The notes beneath the pieces are model-generated. The model was not told the origin of the DNA, did no database searches, and saw only the letters and a list, made by a program, of their open reading frames with translations. 64,000 nucleotides of DNA from assembly GCF_020360975.1 (NCBI RefSeq), contig NW_025408673.1, positions 1-64,000 of the forward strand, written 5' to 3'. Shown one piece after another: positions 11,290 through 21,539 of this stretch (position 1 is the stretch's first letter; each line of letters starts with the position of its first letter). Both the position numbers and the translations under genes were made by a program. The stretch comes from Hirsutella rhossiliensis. Its lineage: Eukaryota; Ascomycota; Sordariomycetes; Hypocreales; Ophiocordycipitaceae.

Positions 11290-11920
11290 TAGGTTATAGT
11301 CTATAAAGAGTTAGAAGATAGCTTAGAGGTAGTAAATATAGTTATCTTTTATATTTAAGTATATTATAATATTATCGATATACTTAAAGGAATATTCTAT
11401 GTATTTTTAAAGGATTTAGTTTATAAATTATTAAATATATATAAGTAAGTTTTTATATCTTATTAGGGCTACTATTAGTCGTTCTAAGCTTTTATAGATA
11501 ATTACTATAAACCTTTCTTAATACTCTTTATAGATAAGGAACTAATAAAAGAAAGATTAAGCGTCTATAGCCGAAATAAAGCGTTTCCCTTATAGCTTTT
11601 AAATTATATCTCCTTAAAGTAATATTAAGTAAGCGTTTAAGATAGCTATACTATTAAGAGCGTATAGGTCTATTACTATTTAGCCCTTTTCGTTACTATA
11701 TATAGTTTTCTAAACTATAAATATAAAGTAAGTAAACGGGGTTACCTTTATAGCTTATTTTATACGCCCCTTTTAATATAGGTTCTTATAGGTCTAGTTA
11801 ATTAGCGCCTTATCCTTATAGCTAAGTAGGTAAGCCTTAAAAGCTAGTTTTTATAAGTACTAATTTTCTACTATCGGAATATATATATAGTAGTTTAAGT
11901 AGACCTTAATAGTACCTTAG
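11290..11920 (-). pseudogene. Ty3/gypsy reverse transcriptase of G1
   Basis: The minus-strand translation shows VIDLYALN (RT block A), a SAIDA block followed by FFYQFL, a VAL..YKN block, and the active site K-Y-I-D-N-I-I-I at about 11,362-11,384. The order and spacing are those of gypsy RTs of the SAID-type, distinct from G3. As in G3, the second Asp of YIDD is Asn, the change predicted from RIP of GATGAC. Stops are frequent. Confidence 0.75.
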
Positions 11921-13501
11921 TCCTTTTATAAGGTTAGGAAGGAGGCGACTATATATTAGATCTTTTCTATAAATATAAGGTCTTAATTATAGATTTTAAT
12001 ATCCTTTAAAGTAGTTATTTCTAAGAGGCTATAGTCTTATAAAATCCTAATCTTATAGTTTAAAGTCTATCTATATATCTATAAAAAGAGTTTCCTTTTA
12101 GCGGACTTAGGGCTCTCTTCTTCTAGGGTTTTTACTAATAGGTTAGTATCTTAGTATAGTTCGCTATATTCTATAGTTTTTTATATAGCTAGCTCTTTAG
12201 TTAGAGTTACCTTAGCTAGGGTTTCCTTAGGTAAGTCGATCTATAAAAACTATATTTTATCGCTAAGGTCTATTAGTATTCCTAAGTACTATCCTTTCTT
12301 AAATTTAATATAGTAAGCGGTAGTATTAACCGCTATAACTAAAGTTATACCTTAAATTAGGTTATAAGCTAATAATAGGTCTCTTAGAAAAAATACTAGG
12401 TTACGATCTTTTAGTACGTTCTTAATCTATACTAGTAGGCGTTTTATCCTATATATAAGGACGTTAACGTTAGCTTAGTATATAACCTAATAATAGATCG
12501 CGTAGCCTTATTAGGTCGAGCGAGCTATAACTATTAAGTTACTATATAAGCTAATAGATATTATTCTCTTAGAGTTTAAGATATTAACTTTATTTAGTAC
12601 TAAGAAATCTTATCTAAGTAATAATCCTATAAATAAGGTCTAGACTACCTAGGCGCTAATAGTAAATTACCTAACCTTAAATCCTGTTTTTTATTTCCCT
12701 AAGATATTAATTATTAAGGTCGCTTAACCCTTAGTTTAGCTTTTCCCTATACTAAATAGTAAGACCTACTAGGTTATATTAAGGGTTATATCGTTAAAGT
12801 AGTTAAGCTAGTCTTCCTTAATTATAAAGCAAGCTATATTAAAGTCTATATATACGTTTAATAGTTAGTCTAGGCCTTTAGTTTTAAAGATAGATATCTA
12901 GGTATATATAAACTAAGACGGCTTTATTAGATCTAATATTTCGGTTTATAGCGCCGCTCTTATAATTAGCTAGTTCCTTAGTATTCTAAGTAAACTACTT
13001 AGTCTTATAGGTTCCGCTTCTATTATATTAAGAGTAAATAAGATCTTATTTTCTATTTCTTTAGTTTCTTCTCCTACGTTAGCGGTAGTATCTTTATCTT
13101 CTAGCCCTTTATCTTAAGTAAATAGGATCTAGTTTTATATTTCCTAGGAAAGATATATCCCGCCTTAGTTATTAGTTAGTACCGCTTAAAGCTAATAAGC
13201 GAGGTTAATAATAATTAGGTTTTCTAAAGAGTCTTTTTTTAGTTTTAAATCCTAAGGCTATAGTTTAGTTTAAGGACTAGTTAACTAGTTTAATACTAAG
13301 CCTACGTTTACCTAGTATAGATTATTCTATCTTAACGTAGTTATTATATTTCCTTTTTATTAAAATTATCCTTAATCCTAGGGTTTTTAACCGGTTAGTT
13401 TAGCTATAAATAAAGTAGAGTTTACTATAGTCTCGTTCTTAGTTTTACGTAACCCGCTTTATATACGTCCTTTTACTATATTACTTATCTTCCCTTATAA
13501 C

Positions 13502-14197
13502 TATAAGAAGGTATAAGCAATAAGCGTAGAATCGGGTAATTAATAGCGTAAGCGAAAAGATCGGTCGAAGGAGTATAAGGTAGGATTTCGTCCGGAATTT
13601 ATAACGAGTATATAAGGGGCTAAATAATATATTAAAAGAATAGCGTTATAAAGGATACTTATAAACTTACTTCTTCTATCTACTACTCCTAGGGAAATCC
13701 TTTGTCTTTTATAGACTATTGCTCGCCTACTAGTAGACTAATTAGTTAGCTTTCTAGCACATTCTATAGTGCGTAAAAAGCTCTATCTATAGTATGTCTT
13801 CCTAACTTAGTAGGTGGTCTAATTATAGCGTGATAGTTAACGTAAGACTATAGGTTCTAGTATAAGCAGTGGATTTAACTAGAATATTCTATGCCATACC
13901 TATTCTCGTATCGCGGATATCTTCGGAACTACTAGGCTAAAATAAGTAATAGGGTATCCGTTCTACTCGTAATTAACTTATATATTTTATATAAATTTTT
14001 ATTTATAAGGATAGGCTTATCCTAACCTACTTTTCCTAGAGGAAGGTATAGATATTTAGTAGAGGCCTTTATCTTTAAGGGTTATTCCCTTAGACTATAT
14101 TATAGAGCCTCTTTTTACTAGCTTATTCTATAAGGCTTCCTTATACCTATTATTTCTTTATAATAGTAAAATAGGAATATAAGGGTATATTCTAATA
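13502..14197 (-). repeat. S1: solo LTR of family S (696 bp)
   Basis: Ends TATTAGAA...TTCTTATA on the minus strand, flanked by TSD ATAAC (13,497-13,501 and 14,198-14,202). It is inserted into G1 between its gag-like frame and the rest of pol. Colinear, inverted, with S2 at 16,322-17,017 and of identical length. No internal retroelement sequence accompanies it, so it is a solo LTR left by LTR-LTR recombination. Confidence 0.87.
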
Positions 14198-14209
14198 ATA
14201 ACCTAACCG

Positions 14210-14780
14210 TTAACTTAGTTTTTAACTATAAGATAAGTTACTTATAGTTATTAATCTAGGTATTAAATAATTTTAAACTAATAGGTTAGCGGAATAATTC
14301 TTATAGTAATATATTTAGTTATTAATAAACTAATATAATAAGGTACTCTTTTAAGTATAACGCTACTTTTACTTTTTAGTAGAGCTTTAATCTTTATCTA
14401 TAAAAGTTAGCTTTATTTATAATATCTAAGGTAGTAAATCGTTTTATTTATAAAGATCTTAAAGCTACTTTTAGCTAGATAGCGAAGCGTTTTTATAGTT
14501 TAGTATATTAGGCGGTATATCCTTAGTCTAGGGTATAAAGTATAGCTTAGTTAGATTCTCTAAGATCGCTAAAATACTATTTAATAGCGGTTCCGCGGAG
14601 TAAGCTAGGGATTAATATCGCTAGTTCGTTAGCGTATTTTAGTCTATAAATAGCTACCCGCTTTAAGGAATCGATAAATCGATCGATACTTTTATATATA
14701 ATCGTTTTCTTAGTTTCTTTAAGGATATTAAACGTTATATTAAAGGGGCTAATAAGGTTAAACTTCCTTATATCTTCTAG
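14210..14780 (-). pseudogene. Gag-like frame of G1
   Basis: The minus-strand translation reads coherently: KKTIIYKSIDRFIDSLKRVA, YRLKYANELAILIPSLLRGT, then a segment ending in a KRFAI..KVALRSL-type stretch, with stops where Gln and Trp are expected. The composition and the position between the 5' LTR (15,556-16,226) and pol fit gag. No CCHC knuckle was identified with certainty. Confidence 0.55.
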
Positions 14781-15555
14781 TTTAATATATACTAAGGGTG
14801 CTTAAGGAGGGTTTATAGTAATATTATCCTTAGGTTTTCTTACTATAGCTTTTATTAATAGTCTTATAAGAGCTTCTTTTATAATTAAGCTTACTAGCTA
14901 GTTCGCTAGGGTTATTATTATAAACGTACTACTAAGGGTAGTATTATTTAAAGGTTCTTTTTTATTTTAGTCGTTATAGTTTAGTAAACTTCTAGGGCTT
15001 TATCCTTTTAATAAAGGTAGTTAAGGTAGGGCGGGGGAAGCTATACTATATTAATTTCTATACGGCTTTATTACTTATAGCTAATATTGCCTTATTACTA
15101 AAACGTATTCTTAGTTATTAATTTATTCTTATAGGCCTTAACGATCGGCTAAGTAAGCTAGTAAGTTATATTATAGAAGTTCCGCTCTTAATTCTTCTAA
15201 GCGTTATTCTTACTACTAAGGTAAGCGATCTAGCTATCTTCCGTTTCTATAGGAACTTAATAGGAAATATCTTAGAAATAAGTATCTTTTTAACTACTAA
15301 TAAAAGCTCTATATTACTTAAGCTTTAATACGTTAAAGTTCTACCTTTATCTAAAGTTTCCTAAGTATTTCTTTTATAAAAAGAGATTAAGAAGCTAGTA
15401 TTTATTAATACGCGAGTAAGAGCTTTCTTCTTAAGAAGATATTAAGGTTTATAGGTCGAGGTTAACTTATCCCTTTCCTTATTCTTTATCTTTCGTTTTA
15501 TTAAATATAGACTTTAGGAGAATAAATAGTTAAGGGAATTAGAATTACTACTATT

Positions 15556-16226
15556 TATTATATACTAGTCCCTTAGTATAGGGCTAGTACTTTAACCTAG
15601 CTATATACCTAGATCTAGTATAGGTCTAATAGGTAACTAAATAAACTAGCTACTATACGTTATTACGTATATTAAGTATAAACGAGCTACCGGTTTTATA
15701 AGTTAAAGTAAGAGTAGTAATAACTATTTATATTCTTCTCTACCTACTTAAGATTTAGTAGGTTCTCTATCTTCTATATATATTATAGCAAGCGTAAGAC
15801 CTTACTTAGGGCTTTAACTAAGTAATATCTTAACCTTATAATCGTATAATAATAGTATAGCGTATTAATAGTATTTCTTAGTATTTTCCTTAAGTAAGTA
15901 TAGGTATTTCTTTATAATTTCTCTACTATATTTTTATAGTAACTTCTTAGGGAAATATTAGTATAATCCTTAAGGAGCTATTATTACTTGGGAAATTATA
16001 GTATATTCCCTATATAATATATCCTTAGGGGAAATCTCTATAAAATATCTATATAATCCGCTTAATTATTATTTCTAGGATTTCTAAGTAATTTCCTAGA
16101 GTTTACCTAGTAGCTTCTAGGTTCCTTCTTCTATAATGAGCCTTAAGGAGTTAAGGGTAACTTCCTTAAGGGAAGTAGGTATCGTTATAAGTACCTAGAT
16201 TATCGACTATAAGGTATCCTATAATA
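15556..16226 (-). repeat. G1 5' LTR (671 bp)
   Basis: Colinear with 3,852-4,557; about 35 bp shorter because of internal deletions near its start. TSD GGAAT follows at 16,227-16,231. Confidence 0.85.
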
Positions 16227-16231
16227 GGAAT

Positions 16232-17560
16232 ACTAAGGAAATACTATTAAATCGTAAGTAAAATACTATAATTTAAAGCACTAACTGCTTATATTAAAAG
16301 TAAGAGACCTTATAGTATTATTATAAGAATATACCCTTATATTCCTATTTTACTATTATAAAGAAGTAATAGGCATAGGGAGGCCTTATAGAATAAGCTA
16401 GTAAAAAGAGGCTCTATAATATAGTCTAAGGGAATAACCCTTAAAGATAAAGGCCTCTACTAGATATCTATACCTTCCTCTAGGAAAAGTAGGTTAGGAT
16501 AAGCCTATCCTTATAAATAAAAATTTGCATGAAATGTATAAGTTAATTACGAGTAGAGCGGATACCCTATTGCCTATTTTAGCCTAGTGGTTCCGATGAT
16601 ATCCGCGATACGAGAATAGGTAGGGCATAGAACATTCTAGTTAAATCTACTACTTATACTAGAACCTATAGTCTTACGTTAACAATCACGCTATAATTAG
16701 ACCACCTACTAAGTTAGGAAGACATACTATAGATAGAGCTTTTTAAGCACTATAGAATGTGCTAGAAAGCTAACTAATTAGTCTACTAGTAGGCGAGCAA
16801 TAGTCTATAAAAGACAAAGGATTTCCCTAGGAGTAGTAGATAGAAGAAGTAAGTTTATAAGTATCCTTTGCAACGCTATTCTTTTAATATATTATTCAGC
16901 CCCTTATATACTCGTTATAAATTCCGGACGAAATCCTACCCTATACTCCTTCGACCGATCTTTCCGCTTACGTTATTAATTACCCGATTCTACGCTTATT
17001 GCTTATACCTTCTTACAATTATTAATAAAGAACTTACGCTTTAAGGATAAAAAAAGAAAACTCTTACCTAAGTATATTAGACCGTTTTAGGTCCTATAAG
17101 CTATTAAAAAGTAAGTATATTATCTTATACTCCTTAAGAAGTACTTATGCCTTTAGAACGTTTTCTATATTAGTCTCTTAGAGCTATAGAAGGAGCGTAA
17201 AAGTACCTATAAAGATAGCGAAACCTTATTAATACTAAACTTAAAGGATAACGAAAGTAAATAAGAAGTCTAAGAGATTAAAGACTAAAAGAGATCTAAG
17301 GGTAATACCCTTTTCCTTATTAAATAAAAAGGATAGCTACCTAAGTATAACTAATAAGTTAATACTAAAGATATAGCGAATAGCTAAGACCTTATTAAAG
17401 AATATACTACTTACTTAACTAGGAAAAAGAGGTATAAGACTAAGTAAGGTAAGGAAACTTACTAGTATAGGGAGGCGCTACTAAATTAGTAACGAATCCC
17501 TATTAAATCGCTACTAACTTATTAATATATTAGTATGCCTAAACGTCCTATAACTATATA
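16232..17560 (+). pseudogene. G2 integrase tail and chromodomain (right part)
   Basis: This continues the frame broken at 3,851: R-G-L-R-N joins to T-K-E-I-L-L-N-R-K. After solo LTR S2 (16,322-17,017) it continues with an integrase tail (PKYIRPFRVL near 17,080, YYLTLPKKYLC and NVFYISLLEL near 17,150-17,190). A chromodomain-like segment follows at about 17,270-17,420 (EVQEIKDQKRSKGNTLFLIK, a KG..PKYN block, then DLIKEYTTYL). The order integrase tail then chromodomain identifies G2 as a chromovirus. No LTR could be assigned to it on the right. RIP stops are present. Confidence 0.8.
16322..17017 (+). repeat. S2: solo LTR of family S (696 bp)
   Basis: Ends TATAAGAA...TTCTTACA, an 8-bp terminal inverted repeat once the leading TG is inferred. 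Flanked by TSD ATTAT (16,317-16,321 and 17,018-17,022). Inserted in the integrase tail of G2. Confidence 0.9.
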
Positions 17561-17715
17561 TAAAATAGTAAAATAAGAGAATAAAAGAAAAATATTTATA
17601 TTACCTATTAAATATTATTAAGGAAAATAAAACTAAACTATAACTTTATTAAGACCTTAATAATAAAAGAGAGAAAGATAGTTATAACTAAATAAAAGAA
17701 AGATAAGACTTATTT

Positions 17716-18769
17716 ATTACTTCTAACTACCCTTTTTCTTTGCTAGCGTAGTAGGAGCTAACTAAGGCGCCCCCTCCGCTATATTAAATACCTCTAGAAA
17801 TACTAATACTACCTTATCCTTTACTCTTTCCTTATCTTTTATATTAAGACCTATTTTTATTAGTATAGTACTTACCTCGGCCTTAGTAAATAATAAGGCG
17901 TATTATTAAGAAGTATAGCTTATATTAATATTAATAAAGCGGAGTTTTAACTAGGATTCCTAGGCCTAGTATTCTAGGCTTATATAGGCGATATTAAATA
18001 AGGGTATAGGGTTAAAGCAAATAATAAGCTTATAGCGCTTATTAATTAGTATATAGTAGTTAGTATACTTAACTTAGTATATTATTAGGCGGTCGCTAAT
18101 AAAAGGGTTAGATAAAACTTATAACTATAGACTTCTATATACCTATAGACTTAAAGGACTTATAATAGGCTATCTTAGTAGCGTTAAAAGCCTTAGCTAA
18201 ATACTATACTATAATAGCGAGATAGTACTAATTACCTTCCTTAAAAATAAGTATGCCTATATTTAAGCTATTATCCTTAATATCCTCGTTATTAGTCTTT
18301 AGCTTATTAAGCTTACGTAGGTACTTTATAATAGTAACTATATTAGCTTAGTTATTAAATATAAGAGTAGCGGCCTTAAGAAAGATTAGCTTATTAATCG
18401 TAATATTTAAAGTTAAAGGGAAACTTACTTAGTTATAGGTCGTAGTATATCTATAGTACTACTTATAGCGTATTAAGGAAACCCTTAAGAAAATATAGCT
18501 AATTAAGAGTACCTTATTAAGCTTAAGCTTAGTTATATTATATTCTTTAACGACTATCTTAAAATAATATATATACTAAAGCTTATAAGGGATAACCCCT
18601 TAAGCCTTAACTAAGTAAGCTTTAGCCTTAGATTAAGTATACTTCTTTATAAGAACGCGACCGCTTTATACCGCCGCTTAAGTACCCTTATTTCTAGCGC
18701 TACTATTCTTAGGTTTATTAGTAAAAATAGTTAGATCGCGGCTATCTCCGTTATTACTATTATTATTAT
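17716..18769 (-). pseudogene. Unidentified RIP-degraded frame, 3' part
   Basis: One minus-strand frame from T2's edge to about 17,716 translates into a long, mostly continuous protein with RIP-type stops. It starts in an Asn/Ser-rich stretch, passes through KYLRKLNKLKTNNEDIKDNS and ends in a lysine-rich KEKG tail. The 5' part lies on the other side of T2 at 27,675-28,200. The TSD CTTAC at 18,770-18,774 and 27,670-27,674 shows the two parts were contiguous. I do not recognise the family; a gag-like or host-derived multicopy gene are both possible. Confidence 0.4.
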
Positions 18770-18774
18770 CTTAC

Positions 18775-18951
18775 TATTATAGAGTAAGTAAAGGTATAGG
18801 CTAAGGTATAGTCTATTAAAAGAAGGTTAATAATCTATAAAAGGGAAAAGAAAGAGAAGTATAAGCCTAGCCTATATAAGCGCAGAGGCCGCTTATATAT
18901 AGACTTAGCCTAGACCTTAGTCTAGGCCTATATAAAGTAAAAGCCCTTATA
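18775..18951 (-). repeat. T2 LTR, left (177 bp)
   Basis: Colinear with the T1 LTRs, with additional C-to-T and G-to-A changes. Followed by 41 bp of element interior before S3. Confidence 0.85.
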
Positions 18952-19569
18952 TTATACCCCTACCTAGCTTTTAAAGAGGCGCGCTTTTAAATTATAAGAA
19001 TATACCCTTATATTCCTATTTTACTGTTATAAAGAAATAATAGGCATAGGGAGGCTTTATAGAATAAGCTAGTAAAAAGAGGCTCTATAATATAGTCTAA
19101 GGGAATAACCCTTAAAAGACAAAAACCTCTACTAGACATCTATATCTTCCTCTAGGAAAAGCGGGTCAGGATAAGCCTATCCCTACAAACAGAAATATGC
19201 ATAAAATGCATAAGTCAATTACGAGCAGAACGGATACCCTATTGCCTATTTTAGCCTAGCGGTTCCGAAGATATCCGCGATACGAGAATAGGTAGGGCAT
19301 AGAACATTCTAGTTAAATCCACTACTTATGCCAGAACCCATAGTCTTACGTCAACCATCACGCCACAATCAGACCACCTACTAAGTTAGGAAGATATACT
19401 ATAGATAGAGCTTTTTAAGCACTATAGAATATGCTAGAAAGCTAACTAATTGGTCTACTAGTGGGCGAGCAATGGTCTATAAAAGACGAAGGATTTCCCT
19501 AGGAGTAGTAGATAGAACAAGCAAATTCGCAAGCATCTTTTACAACGCTATTCTTTCAATATATTATTC

Positions 19570-20045
19570 TGTCGCGAAGCGTGGCCTGATTTCGTAGTTC
19601 TCGGAGATATCCCTTAGCACGAGGGACCTAGGAAGCTAAAAAACAGGTTTTAAGGAAGGAGCTAAAAGGAGGTGCAGAGAGGAGGGTAGGGGCAAGAGGG
19701 GAAGTAGAAGTGGCGATGGCTTCCTATAGAGGTGGCGAGAGATAAGACGGATGTGCCGGCAACGGCTAGAAAAGAGGGGAAAAACCGGCAAAAAGCTCGG
19801 TAGTCGAAAGGATATTAGTGGCTTCTTTAAGCAGGATCTTCTATGTTAATTGAGATACTAGACGGGTATAAAGAAGGGCGTTGGATAGAGGAAAGAAGAA
19901 GAATTAAGGCAATATAATAATCACTCCCCTGCCGCAATTGCTGCTCCCGTAAGAATTAAATCTCTCTGCCCTGCCTATCTGACCCCTTACTTCTAATTTT
20001 ACCTTCGTGCATTTTCATGCACTTCTCGCATCTCTCTTCGCGAGA
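19570..20045 (+). repeat. Copia 5' LTR (476 bp)
   Basis: Differs from the 3' LTR at about 15 positions, almost all C/T or G/A in CpA or TpG context, plus one small indel near 19,640. Confidence 0.92.
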
Positions 20046-20056
20046 GTTATAAGCCC
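20046..20056 (+). other. Copia primer-binding site (initiator tRNA-Met half type)
   Basis: GTTATAAGCCC directly follows the 5' LTR. It equals the complement of the initiator tRNA-Met anticodon stem-loop (GTTATGAGCCC) except for one G-to-A change in a TpG, a RIP-type change. Priming from an internal tRNA-Met half is known for Drosophila copia and Ty5. Confidence 0.65.
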
Positions 20057-20199
20057 GGGAGGAATAGTATTCCTATACCTTCCGGCTGCTGCAAAAGGCA
20101 CCTTTCTTGCATCCCTCGTGGCTTCCTTTTACCCCTCTTACTAGAAAAGCCGATTTTTAACCGACTTTTCTGCCCCCCTCTTCTTTCGCAACGATAACG

Positions 20200-21330
20200 A
20201 AAATCGACTCCTCTGCTATCCCGACGGTCCGTAGGACGATTCTTGCAGAGCCCTAAGATTAGGATAAGTGGGTAAAGGAGCTACGGGCTCGTGTAGACAG
20301 AACCATCTATAATTTAGTCTTTTCTGATAAGCAGGACCCTCTCGAGCCCCCTCTTCGTCCTAGGGCAACGGACTTTGCAGAGGGAGCTACCCTCTTCTCT
20401 AAGCTAACCTCTGCACAACAGAGAGCTTTTTCTGCTACCTTAGGTGACTACGAGAGTCACCGTAAGGAATACCTTTACGAGACGAAGTTGCTAACTGCTG
20501 CACGCACGGCGATAACGGAATCCGTTAGTGCCGCAAAGCTAATCACTCTTCGAGAAGAAGAGACTCCTAGGCAGTGGCTTTTAAAGCTCGAGACCTCGAC
20601 AGCTCCCTCGAGGGGCTATATAACTGACCGTATTAGGAAGACCTATACGGCCCACCTAGGAGCCTTTTCTGCTAGGAACCTACTAGCTTCTTCGTAGCTA
20701 GCTAAGTGGGAAGAAATCCTTAAGGAAGCTAACTAATACTTCCTCATAGAAGCTCTTTCCGGCCAGTGGCTACGGGATATATCTCTGCTAATAAAGCCTA
20801 TTAGTAACGGTTACTCGACTATCTTTCGAGAGGCTAGCCGGGAACTAGACGAAGAGGCTGCTAGAGTACAACAGCAAGCAGTCTTATTCCTTCGTGGCCA
20901 GCACTCGACCTAGACGGCTCGACCTGCTGCCCCTGCAGCTGCTGCAGCCCCTATTGCTGCGGCTCCCGCTGCTGCTGCTACGGCTGTTGCTCCTTCGGCT
21001 CCTCCTCCCTCGAGAGCATCAACACCGTCATCAACGGCTGCCCTAGGCCCGGCCCCGGCTCCGCCTCTTGCTCCGGGCCCGGCCCCGGTCCCGTTAGTCA
21101 GACCGGCCCGACTAGTCCCCCAATAGACCTTTCAGTCCGTTAGTCGAAAAATCAGGGAACTAGTCGAAATCGAACCTCTTCGTCAAAATCAGCAATAAGG
21201 GGTAAAAAGGGGGGGTTTTTAAGCAGACCTTCCGGATCGGGACGAGGATTCCTCGAAGAAACGAAAGACCAGACGAAACGGCTGCCTAGCCTGCAAATCC
21301 CTAGGCCATCGATTATCACAATGCTAGCAG
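20200..21330 (+). pseudogene. Copia gag remnant
   Basis: The longest ungapped piece (20,488-20,697) reads ...PRQWLLKLETSTAPS..., ending in a stop. Downstream is an Ala/Pro-rich low-complexity stretch (about 20,925-21,110), then a zinc knuckle C-L-A-C-(x4)-H-(x4)-C at 21,283-21,324, the C-x2-C-x4-H-x4-C pattern of retrotransposon nucleocapsids. Stops and frame changes interrupt it. It would form the particle and bind element RNA if intact. Confidence 0.75.
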
Positions 21331-21539
21331 GTCTTCGAGGAAAACCGACCCAAAGGATTCAACCCTTTAAAGAGGCTATAAGAAACGATATAATAGTCTC
21401 TTAAGGAGGACCCCTCGTTGTAGAAGAAGATAGACGAGATTCGGGTTGCTAAGAAATAGCAACTAACGCCGCTGCCCTTATTCGAGCCGCAAATTCGAGG
21501 AAAAATCGTTAGTATAGCAAATCCGGCATTCGTCTTCCC

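Larger units (their letters stand above)
3852..16226 (-). mobile_element. G1: Ty3/gypsy retroelement with two nested insertions
   Basis: It is flanked by the 5-bp duplication GGAAT (3,847-3,851 and 16,227-16,231). The LTRs are 3,852-4,557 (706 bp) and 15,556-16,226 (671 bp), with TATTAT...ATAATA ends (TGTTAT...ATAACA before RIP). Removing T1 (8,251-10,123) and solo LTR S1 (13,502-14,197) with their duplications leaves about 9.8 kb. On the minus strand, from right to left, I see a gag-like frame (about 14,780-14,210), RT (about 11,920-11,290), the integrase tail (about 7,500-7,230), then an additional long frame (about 6,300-5,000) before the 3' LTR. The whole element is RIP-saturated and dead. 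Confidence 0.82.

Noticed and set aside
17560..17715. A right-hand LTR for G2
   Set aside because: No terminal repeat or TSD could be paired with anything on the left, whose counterpart is lost.
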